Positions 1 to 6,186 of a stretch of 9,905 nucleotides of DNA are shown here, one piece after another; the stretch's first letter is position 1; every line of letters starts with the position of its first letter. Below the pieces are notes generated by a model. It saw only the letters and a program-made list of their open reading frames with translations, had not been told where the DNA came from and did no database searches. The DNA is from an uncultured Eubacteriales bacterium (GTDB lineage Bacteria > Bacillota > Clostridia > Christensenellales > Borkfalkiaceae), in assembly GCA_902767455.1 (NCBI GenBank), contig CACXHH010000030.1, positions 1 through 9,905 of the forward strand, written 5' to 3'. A program made the position numbers and the translations under genes.

Positions 1-1
1 A

Positions 2-661
2 GTCCTTGCGTACGAAGAAAATCTGACCAACAAGTTCGACATTGCCTTTCTCGATATCGAAATGCCGCAGATAAACGGTATTCAGCTCGCAAAAAAGCTT
101 AAAAAGGTCAATCCGCTCGTCAACGTGATATTCGTGTCCGCTTACGACGAGTACGCTCTCGACGCTTACAGGATACACGCTTCGGGGTACATTATGAAGC
201 CCGTCAACGAAAGTAAGATAAGAGAAGAGATGAACGGGTTAAGATATCAGGTATCTCTTCAACACACCAAAAAGATACAGGTAAAATGCTTCGGCAATTT
301 CGAAGTGTTTTCCGACGGCTTTCCCCTGAAATTCCAAAGAAGCAAATCAAAAGAGCTGTTTGCCTATCTCGTGGACAGGGAAGGCGCGGCGATAAACGTC
401 AACGAGCTCAACGCCGTTCTGTGGGAAGAAGACCATAAATCGTATTTAAGAAATCTTATCGCAGACGTGAAGGCTACGCTTGCAAGCGTGAACGCGAGCG
501 ACGTTTTCGTAAAGAGATATAACGAGTGTTACGTCGATATAGACAAGATAGATTGCGACGCTTACGAGTATAAACGGGGCAACCCCGACGCGATAAGAGC
601 GTACCGCGGCGAGTATATGATACAGTATCCGTGGGCGCTTTTCGACGGCGAGTTCAAATAA
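2..661 (+). CDS. Response regulator, receiver plus SARP-like winged-helix DNA-binding domain (5' partial)
   Basis: The reading frame is open from base 2, so the start codon lies upstream and roughly 35 N-terminal residues are missing. The receiver domain is clear. The phospho-acceptor Asp is codon 53-55, inside the motif FLDIEMP. The conserved Ser follows at 137-139 (FVSAYDEYA), and the conserved Lys at 197-199 (YIMKPV). After a short linker, from about base 281, comes a winged-helix domain starting IQVKCFGNFEVF and containing RSKSKELFAYLVDREG. This matches the OmpR/SARP-type transcriptional regulatory C-terminal domain common in Clostridia. The protein ends soon after it, with only a vestige of the bacterial transcriptional activator (BTAD) helices that longer SARP proteins carry. 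It would be phosphorylated by a sensor kinase, not seen here but possibly encoded upstream, and then bind DNA. Targets are unknown; a candidate operator lies 30 bases downstream. Family assignment is secure, target assignment is inference. Confidence 0.93.
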   Translation, partial: VLAYEENLTNKFDIAFLDIEMPQINGIQLAKKLKKVNPLVNVIFVSAYDEYALDAYRIHASGYIMKPVNESKIREEMNGLRYQVSLQHTKKIQVKCFGNFEVFSDGFPLKFQRSKSKELFAYLVDREGAAINVNELNAVLWEEDHKSYLRNLIADVKATLASVNASDVFVKRYNECYVDIDKIDCDAYEYKRGNPDAIRAYRGEYMIQYPWALFDGEFK

Positions 662-690
662 TTTTCAGATTTTTTTTGAAAAAACGTCGA

Positions 691-710
691 TTTGTTGCAA
701 GTTTGTTGCA
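691..710 (+). promoter_or_regulatory. Tandem 9-bp direct repeat, candidate response-regulator operator
   Basis: The nonamer TTTGTTGCA occurs at 691-699 and again at 702-710, a centre-to-centre distance of 11 bp, close to one helical turn. OmpR/PhoB-type winged-helix regulators typically bind head-to-tail repeats with this spacing. The regulator gene ending 30 bases upstream has a related winged helix. An A/T-rich T8-G-A6 tract (670-684) lies directly upstream. The second copy contains TTGCAC, a weak -35 match, and TATCAT at 724-729 is a 5/6 match to a -10 box, but the spacing between the two is poor. Binding by this regulator is inference. Confidence 0.4.
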
Positions 711-717
711 CTCTTTG

Positions 718-749
718 TGGTAGTATCATATTGATACTACCATTTTTTT
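718..749 (+). terminator. Rho-independent terminator after the response regulator
   Basis: A perfect 11-bp inverted repeat (left arm 718-728, TGGTAGTATCA; right arm 732-742) encloses a 3-base loop and is followed at once by seven T's (743-749). The U-tract is on the + strand side only, so it terminates rightward transcription from the regulator gene. The stem is AT-rich for a terminator (4 G/C pairs of 11) but long and without mismatches. Because it sits about 70 bases before the start of the next gene, it could also act as a leader attenuator, or as a palindromic operator, for the downstream operon. Confidence 0.8.
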
Positions 750-803
750 GTTTGAAAAAACCGTGATCCGGAAAGTGATTCAAGGTATGAAAAGTATTAT
801 GAA

Positions 804-808
804 AAGGA
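804..808 (+). promoter_or_regulatory. Ribosome binding site deciding the start at 817
   Basis: AAGGA at 804-808 ends 8 bases before the ATG at 817. The two earlier in-frame ATGs at 787 and 799 have only CAAGG (781-785), which is 1 base and 13 bases away respectively, so both are poorly placed. This, together with the resulting compact signal peptide, favours 817 as the start. Confidence 0.65.
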
Positions 809-816
809 ACGAACGT

Positions 817-3717
817 ATGAAGATCGGATGGGCGAAAATCTGTTTGCTTTTGATCGTCGCGGCAAGCGCGATACTTTTAATGTGCAGTTGTAACAAAGTA
901 GTGATAATAAACGGTATCCGCATGAAGGACGGCGGCGTTATAGAAACGGCGATAGGCGATTTTTCTTACGAAGGCAAAAAGGTCGTGGTCGAGTATGCGG
1001 GCGGAGAAACGAACGAAGTTGACCTTACGGAGGATATGATCCCGGAAGTCGAAAGGCTCAAATTCTTCAAGATGGGCGAGCACGACGTCAAGGTCGTATA
1101 CAACGGCACTTACGTTACTACGATGAAGATAAAAGTTTCAAGGCACGTTTTCGACGATACTTACGAACTTCAAGGATACACCTGCGTTTACGACGGGACG
1201 CCTCACAGAGTTACTTTGAATAACGACCTTCCCGAAGGAGCTTCGATAGAATATCCTTACGGCAACACCTTTACCAACGCGGGCGTTTACGAAGTCGTAG
1301 GCGTCATCTCAAAGGAAGGCTACGTTTCCAAAACGCTTTCTACGCAACTCGTCGTTGAAAAAGCCGATTACGACGTTTCCGCTCTCACCTTTGAAAACGC
1401 CGAGTTCGTTTACGACGGAACGGTCAAGACGATAGAAGTAGAAAACGTACCCGAAAACGTCAATGTAAGATATAGCGTATATTCGGGCAACGTGCAGATA
1501 ACGAACGCCGTAAAGGCCGGCGAATACCGCGTTATCGCCCGTTTTGAAAATCTTGACAGGAATTATAATTCGATACCCGATATGCGGGCGACGCTCGTCG
1601 TTGAAAAGGCCGATTACGATATCTCTTCCGTTTCGTTTTCCGACAGGGAAAAGACTTACGACGGGCAGAACTACGCTCCGTCGCTCGACGAAACTTCCAT
1701 CCTTCCCGAGGGGGTGACGGTTTCTTTCGTCTGCTACGATAAAAACGGGAACGTCGTTTCTTCCAACGCGGGCGCGGGTGAATATACTATGGTCGCGAAG
1801 TTTGAGAGCGATTCCTCAAACTACAACGAGATACCCGATATGCAGGCTGAACTCGTAGTGAACAAACGGGTGATAGAGCTCGGCGACGGCGTGATGTTCG
1901 ACGACGTTACCGTCAACTACGACGGGGAAAAACATTCCTTAGCCGTCGTAGGGGAACTGCCGCGGGGCGTCGCCGTAACTTACGAAAACAACGATCAGGT
2001 TTTCGCGGGGGAATACGAAGTGACGGCGAACTTTATCGCTATCGACCAAAACGAAACGGTGGACGTTGAAAGGCTTACTTCCTATCTTATCATAAACCCC
2101 GTTCGTGGCGACCTGGATATAGACGGGCACGAATTGACGGCTTTCGATCTCGCGTACGATAAAAAATCTTACTCGATGAAAGTCGTCGGGCTGGATACCG
2201 AAGTTTACAGCGTCGGTTCGATAGCGTTCTATCTTGACGACGAAGAAGAAAGAAAGATAGAGTGGGGAACTCCGGATGACGCTCTCGTTTCGGGAGTGAC
2301 CTATCGCTATTCAATAACTATTTCCTTCGCCGACGAAAACTATGCCAAGAGCGTTCTTTTGCCGACGTTTTCGGGAACTTACACTTATACCGAAATAATA
2401 TTCGACGACCAAACGTTCGTCTATAACGACGCTCCCAAAACGATAGAAGCGGAGAACATACCGCAGGGCACGAGCGTTAAGTACGAGATATATCTCGGCG
2501 ACGAGAAGGTCGAGAGCGCGATAAACGCGGGCGAATATACCGTTAATGCGATAATAACGCGTGACGACACGCATCGCGTGCTTTACGATCTGACGGCAAA
2601 TCTCACCATAGAGAAAGCGACGGTCGTCGCGACTCTTACGGACAAGAAAGTGAAATACGACGGAGTGTACGTTCCCGATTTTGACGAAGGGTATTTTATC
2701 CCTGCGGGCGTGACGTACGAGTTCGTGGCGACTAAAGACGGTTCGACGGTTACGGCTTGTGACAGACCGGGCTTATACACGATAGACGTACGCTTTTCTA
2801 TAGACGAAAAGAACGTCAACGCGCATGCCGACCTGTCGGCGACGGTCCTGTTATACAATATCGCGCTCGAAGGTGTGATTGCGGTAAACGATATGGAGCT
2901 CGTTTTTGACAACGAAACGCATAGTCAGACGGTGTCCGATTTACCTTCCGGCGTCACGGCGACGTGCGAATACTATCTCGGAGACGAACTCGTTTCGACT
3001 ACGGGCGTAAAATACGTGGGGGAATATACCGTTATTACCCGCTTTACGCCCAACGACGACTTTAACGTGGCTGACGTCGACGAGATACAGTCTTCGATAA
3101 CGATAACAAAGGCGTATTACAGCGTTCAGGATATAGAACTAACCATACATCTCAGCCTATCGGTTTTCAACTTCTGGTACGACCCGATCGGGAAAACTAT
3201 CGATTACGCGCTGGAAACGGATCTTTTTGCCGTGAAGAATATCACGATCACGAAAGACGGCGTGCCTCTTACTTTCGGCGCCGATGGAGAAGGTTTTACT
3301 AACGATAACGGCGAGTACTACGGTTACGTTTTAGAGTTTGAAGTATTCTCCGACGACGAAAAGATCAAAGATTGTTACGAGATACAGCCTAAAACGGGTA
3401 CTTTTAGTTACAAATATCACCAGGTAACGATCGGCAGGCTCATAAAGATGTACCGCGTCGTCACGATGGAGGATAAAACGGTCGTATACGACGGAAAAAA
3501 ACATACGATAGAGCTGCAACGCATATCGCAGGAAGATCTTGACGAGAGCGTGACGGTGACGTACGAATACAGGGATAAGGACTGGCGCATCGTCAGCACG
3601 GACGGCGTCAGCGAACCGGGTACTTACACGGTCATTGCAAGGTTTACGACTTCAGACGAGAACGCCGGGTTTGACACCAAATCGCGCACGGCAACGCTTA
3701 CGATAACGGAGGAATAA
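817..3717 (+). CDS. Predicted surface lipoprotein with about ten MBG/YDG-type Ig-like repeats
   Basis: The protein is 966 residues from the ATG at 817; in-frame ATGs at 799 and 787 would add 6 or 10 residues. It opens with a short basic segment and a hydrophobic core (residues about 8-22), ending in MCSC. Cys25, preceded by Ser, is a plausible lipidation site, though the lipobox is not canonical. After a leader domain of about 100 residues, units of 74-103 residues follow. Each has a YDG-like motif, an LPxGVxVxY-type strand, an AGEYxVxAxF strand and a final LxVEKA-type strand. YDG-like positions start near residues 125, 199, 281, 368, 447, 536, 614, 697, 788 and 891; those at 447 and 788 are degenerate. 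This pattern is that of MBG/YDG bacterial Ig-like domains found in adhesins and stalk proteins. No catalytic motif or LPXTG sorting signal is seen, and the chain ends directly after the last repeat. Likely role: a membrane-anchored stalk or adhesin facing outward. First gene of the operon, 3 nt before the coupling ATPase. Ligand unknown. Confidence 0.88.
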   Translation: MKIGWAKICLLLIVAASAILLMCSCNKVVIINGIRMKDGGVIETAIGDFSYEGKKVVVEYAGGETNEVDLTEDMIPEVERLKFFKMGEHDVKVVYNGTYVTTMKIKVSRHVFDDTYELQGYTCVYDGTPHRVTLNNDLPEGASIEYPYGNTFTNAGVYEVVGVISKEGYVSKTLSTQLVVEKADYDVSALTFENAEFVYDGTVKTIEVENVPENVNVRYSVYSGNVQITNAVKAGEYRVIARFENLDRNYNSIPDMRATLVVEKADYDISSVSFSDREKTYDGQNYAPSLDETSILPEGVTVSFVCYDKNGNVVSSNAGAGEYTMVAKFESDSSNYNEIPDMQAELVVNKRVIELGDGVMFDDVTVNYDGEKHSLAVVGELPRGVAVTYENNDQVFAGEYEVTANFIAIDQNETVDVERLTSYLIINPVRGDLDIDGHELTAFDLAYDKKSYSMKVVGLDTEVYSVGSIAFYLDDEEERKIEWGTPDDALVSGVTYRYSITISFADENYAKSVLLPTFSGTYTYTEIIFDDQTFVYNDAPKTIEAENIPQGTSVKYEIYLGDEKVESAINAGEYTVNAIITRDDTHRVLYDLTANLTIEKATVVATLTDKKVKYDGVYVPDFDEGYFIPAGVTYEFVATKDGSTVTACDRPGLYTIDVRFSIDEKNVNAHADLSATVLLYNIALEGVIAVNDMELVFDNETHSQTVSDLPSGVTATCEYYLGDELVSTTGVKYVGEYTVITRFTPNDDFNVADVDEIQSSITITKAYYSVQDIELTIHLSLSVFNFWYDPIGKTIDYALETDLFAVKNITITKDGVPLTFGADGEGFTNDNGEYYGYVLEFEVFSDDEKIKDCYEIQPKTGTFSYKYHQVTIGRLIKMYRVVTMEDKTVVYDGKKHTIELQRISQEDLDESVTVTYEYRDKDWRIVSTDGVSEPGTYTVIARFTTSDENAGFDTKSRTATLTITEE
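1348..1843 (+). repeat. DNA-level repeats at the unit junctions of MBG units 1-3
   Basis: The 26-base segment 1348-1373 recurs at 1594-1619 with one mismatch; both encode LVVEKADYD, with a period of 246 bases. A second identical stretch, GATACCCGATATGC, lies at 1572-1585 and 1830-1843, with a period of 258 bases. These are the only clearly near-identical DNA segments I noticed in the array and suggest a more recent duplication or gene conversion at these unit borders. Confidence 0.75.
3708..3713 (+). promoter_or_regulatory. Ribosome binding site of the coupling ATPase gene
   Basis: GGAGGA sits inside the last codons of the lipoprotein gene, just before its TAA (3715-3717), with 7 bases to the ATG at 3721. 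It is a near-perfect Shine-Dalgarno. Ribosomes ending on the first gene would be beside the start of the second, which fits coupled translation. Confidence 0.85.
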
Positions 3718-3720
3718 GAT

Positions 3721-6186
3721 ATGGAAAAAAGACGAGTTCTTCTTTTTGTCGTTATCGGCGCGTTCGTATTGAGCAATCTCGTATCTATCCCCGTAGCCGT
3801 GGCAAAAGGCGCGTTCTTTACCCCCGACGGCGCTTTCACGTTTTTAAACTATTTAAAGTGGGCTATCTTTTTGTTCGCAACGTTTATGCTCGTAGGCTGC
3901 GTTATACTGTCGCATAAGTTTTCGTCGGGAAGATTTCAGGAAGTCCTGTTCGTGGCGGCGGCTATACTTCTTATTTCGGAAGTGTTCAGCTATCTTCTGT
4001 TCACGCTCGTCGATTGTCAGTTCGACCTTACGGTGGTCGACTGGTACGGCTCGCTCGACGGAATAATGACGTCCGTACAGTTTTATCTGATGCTTATCGC
4101 TACTTTTGCGGTACTGTTTCTCGTTTACGCGCTCGTTCTCAACAAGGACTTCGTGAAGGTATTTTCAAGGTCGTCGCTCGGCGCGAGCGGCAAGCTCAAA
4201 CAGATAAAGGACACCAACCTTGAAAACTCGCGCTGGATGACCGAAGAAGAAAAGAAAAAGATCTTCAAGGTCTATCAATACAGCAAACTGCAAAGCGTGG
4301 AAAAGGACGGCGTGCCCGTGCTTGCCCGCCTTGACGCAAAGGGCAAGGACATGGAAGTTGCGTTCAACTCTCCCTGCCACGCCATAGTCATCGGCTCTAC
4401 CGGTTCGGGTAAGACGACGACTTTCGTTTCGCCTATGATACAGCTTCTCGCGGCGACTAACGCGGGAAGCTCCATGGTCATTACGGACCCGAAAGGCGAA
4501 CTGTATGCAATGCACTCCAAGTATCTCAAAGCAAGGGGTTACGACGTAAAGGTCGTAGACCTTCGCGACACGTATTCTTCTTACCGCTGGAACCCGCTCG
4601 ACTCTGTCTGGGACACTTACGAAGAATACCGTACGGCTCACACCAAAGCCTTTAAGCGCCGTGACAACGCGTACGTTTCGGGGCTCGAACTCGTCGGAAA
4701 CAAGGACGATTTCAACAAGGTCGACGAGTGGTACGAGTTCGACGGCAAAGCCTACTCGAACTATCAAAGACTTATCGACAGCGTAAAGGTTTACAGAAAG
4801 AAGCTTTACGACGAAGTTTACGAAGACCTGAACGATCTCGTTACCGTGCTTATCCCCATCGAAAACGATAAGGACCCGCTTTGGGAAAAGGGCGCGAGAT
4901 CTATAACGCTTGCCGTGCTTCTTGCCATGCTCGAAGACTCCGACGACGAATCGAACGGCATGACGAAGGAAAAATACAACTTTTTCAACGTCACCAAGAT
5001 ATTACAAAACTCCAACAAGGACTACGAGGACCTTAAAAACTATTTCAGGGGCAGAAGCCCTTTGAGCAAGGCGTATTCGCTTTCAAAGCAGGTGTGCGAC
5101 GCCGCTCCCACCACGCGCGCGTCGTATATGTCGATAGTTTACGACAAACTGACGCTTTTCAACGACGCGGGTATATGCGCGCTCACCAGCTCTTCCGACT
5201 TTACCGCGGAATCTCTTGCCGACCACAAGACGGCGCTGTTTTTCAAGATCCCCGACGAAAAGGATACGAGGCATAAGCTCGCGGCGGTATTTATCCTGAA
5301 CATTTATAAGACGCTTATAAAAGTTGCTTCGGCTACGGCGGAATTGAGCTTGCCGAGAAACGTCTACTTCATTATGGACGAGTTCGGCAACATGCCAAGG
5401 ATAGAAAAGTTCGACAAATTCATTACGGTAGGCCGTTCGAGAAAGATATGGTTTACGATGATAGTTCAGTCTTACGCGCAGCTCAACAACGTTTACGGCG
5501 AAACGGTAGCAGATATCGTCAAAGGAAACTGCGGTATAAAGATGTTCATCGGCTCCAACGATATGGGCACTTGCAAAGAGTTCAGCGAGCTGTGCGGTAA
5601 CATAACTATCGCCACGACTTCGCAATCGGCTACGGCGACGAGCGATATAAACTTTTCCACGTCCGTACAGACGCGCCCGCTCATCTATCCGAGCGAACTT
5701 CAAAGGCTCAATCACCCGGGCGATATAGGTCACAGCATAATAGTTACTTTCGGCAACTATCCTTTCAAGACGTATTTCACGCCGCAGTTCAAAGTCAACC
5801 TTTACAGCATCGGTCAGATGGACAGCTCCGAACTTTCGGACAGGCTGTTCAACGAAAACGAAGTATTCTACGATATAACTTTAAGAAACGCCGCGCTCTT
5901 CAACGCGCGTGACAATAAAGGAGCATCCGTCAAGGCTGAAAAAACTTCGCTCGACAAGGCTACCGAAGCAACTTACGAAGAAGCCGCCGAAGAGATTACG
6001 GAAGAAGCCGAAATCAAGGGCGGCGAAAACGAAACTTCTTCGCAGGACGTGACCAAAGACGATATCTTACGCGTCTACGAAGAAGCGAAACTCAAAAACC
6101 CCGAACTTACTTTTCTTGATTTTTGCAAGAAGGTCGCGTTCGGCGAGATAATTATAGAAAGCAAGGTGATGAATAATGAAAAATAA
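3721..6186 (+). CDS. VirD4/TraG-family type IV coupling protein (DNA-translocating ATPase)
   Basis: The 821-residue protein belongs to the VirD4/TraG/TraD type IV coupling ATPases, which form membrane-bound hexamers and hand DNA-relaxase complexes or protein substrates to a type IV secretion channel. The N terminus has about four hydrophobic segments (residues 5-29, 43-63, 74-97, 117-140), against two in classical VirD4. Walker A is GSTGSGKTTT (225-234), followed by VITDPKGE (253-260). Walker B is VYFIMDEFGN (548-557), with D553 and E554 as the expected metal and catalytic residues. RSRKIWFTMIVQSYAQL (572-588) is the conserved motif with the sensing Gln. Between NPLDS (291-295) and the DPLWEKGAR motif (385-393) lies a charged insertion of about 90 residues. 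The C terminus (735-821) is acidic and probably helical, the usual place for substrate recognition. The gene is 3 nt after the lipoprotein gene and overlaps the giant exported protein gene by 11 nt. Relaxase and channel genes are not in view, so its substrate is unknown. ATPase family assignment is very secure. Confidence 0.95.
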   Translation: MEKRRVLLFVVIGAFVLSNLVSIPVAVAKGAFFTPDGAFTFLNYLKWAIFLFATFMLVGCVILSHKFSSGRFQEVLFVAAAILLISEVFSYLLFTLVDCQFDLTVVDWYGSLDGIMTSVQFYLMLIATFAVLFLVYALVLNKDFVKVFSRSSLGASGKLKQIKDTNLENSRWMTEEEKKKIFKVYQYSKLQSVEKDGVPVLARLDAKGKDMEVAFNSPCHAIVIGSTGSGKTTTFVSPMIQLLAATNAGSSMVITDPKGELYAMHSKYLKARGYDVKVVDLRDTYSSYRWNPLDSVWDTYEEYRTAHTKAFKRRDNAYVSGLELVGNKDDFNKVDEWYEFDGKAYSNYQRLIDSVKVYRKKLYDEVYEDLNDLVTVLIPIENDKDPLWEKGARSITLAVLLAMLEDSDDESNGMTKEKYNFFNVTKILQNSNKDYEDLKNYFRGRSPLSKAYSLSKQVCDAAPTTRASYMSIVYDKLTLFNDAGICALTSSSDFTAESLADHKTALFFKIPDEKDTRHKLAAVFILNIYKTLIKVASATAELSLPRNVYFIMDEFGNMPRIEKFDKFITVGRSRKIWFTMIVQSYAQLNNVYGETVADIVKGNCGIKMFIGSNDMGTCKEFSELCGNITIATTSQSATATSDINFSTSVQTRPLIYPSELQRLNHPGDIGHSIIVTFGNYPFKTYFTPQFKVNLYSIGQMDSSELSDRLFNENEVFYDITLRNAALFNARDNKGASVKAEKTSLDKATEATYEEAAEEITEEAEIKGGENETSSQDVTKDDILRVYEEAKLKNPELTFLDFCKKVAFGEIIIESKVMNNEK
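6163..6169 (+). promoter_or_regulatory. Ribosome binding site within the coupling ATPase gene
   Basis: AAGGTGA, 6 bases upstream of the ATG at 6176, lies inside the last codons of the coupling ATPase gene. The start codon at 6176 precedes the upstream stop (TAA 6184-6186), so the two genes overlap by 11 nt in different frames (-4/-1 type coupling geometry). This supports 6176 as the real start. Confidence 0.8.

Larger units (their letters stand above)
662..816 (+). other. Intergenic control region between the regulator and the surface/ATPase operon
   Basis: This is the only non-coding stretch in the window. In order it holds an A/T tract (T8 at 670-677, G, A6 at 679-684), the TTTGTTGCA direct repeat (691-710), the terminator hairpin (718-749) and a short leader to the AAGGA site. 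I could not define a convincing sigma-70-type promoter: the best -10 candidate, TATCAT at 724-729, lies inside the hairpin's left arm and has no -35 at proper distance. The operon promoter is therefore either activator-dependent, overlapping the hairpin, or upstream with read-through. Confidence 0.6.
1183..3714 (+). repeat. Array of about ten MBG/YDG-type protein repeats
   Basis: The YDG-like codons begin at 1189, 1411, 1657, 1918, 2155, 2422, 2656, 2905, 3178 and 3487, giving unit lengths of about 222-309 bases. The units are diverged at DNA level apart from the second and third, so the array is old rather than freshly expanded. Units 5 (AYDKKSY) and 9 (WYDPIGK) have lost the Gly of the motif and carry different flanking strands, so they form a second subtype within the array. 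Confidence 0.8.

Noticed and set aside
748..786. TTG at 748 as start of the lipoprotein gene
   Set aside because: It lies in the T-tract of the terminator, has no ribosome binding site, and would place about 23 extra residues before a well-formed signal peptide.
4165..4767. Open frame of 200 codons on the minus strand
   Set aside because: It lies fully inside the coupling ATPase gene, whose Walker A motif is intact; the antisense protein is low-complexity in Val/Arg and shows no domain. It is a shadow of the codon use.
5083..5733. Open frame of 216 codons on the minus strand
   Set aside because: Antisense to the Walker B half of the coupling ATPase; Arg-rich composition and no recognisable motif.
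3721..6186. FtsK/SpoIIIE or TcpA-type translocase instead of VirD4
   Set aside because: The DEFGN Walker B context, the NPLDS motif and the GRSRKIWFTMIVQS motif are those of VirD4/TraG, and no FtsK gamma domain is present.
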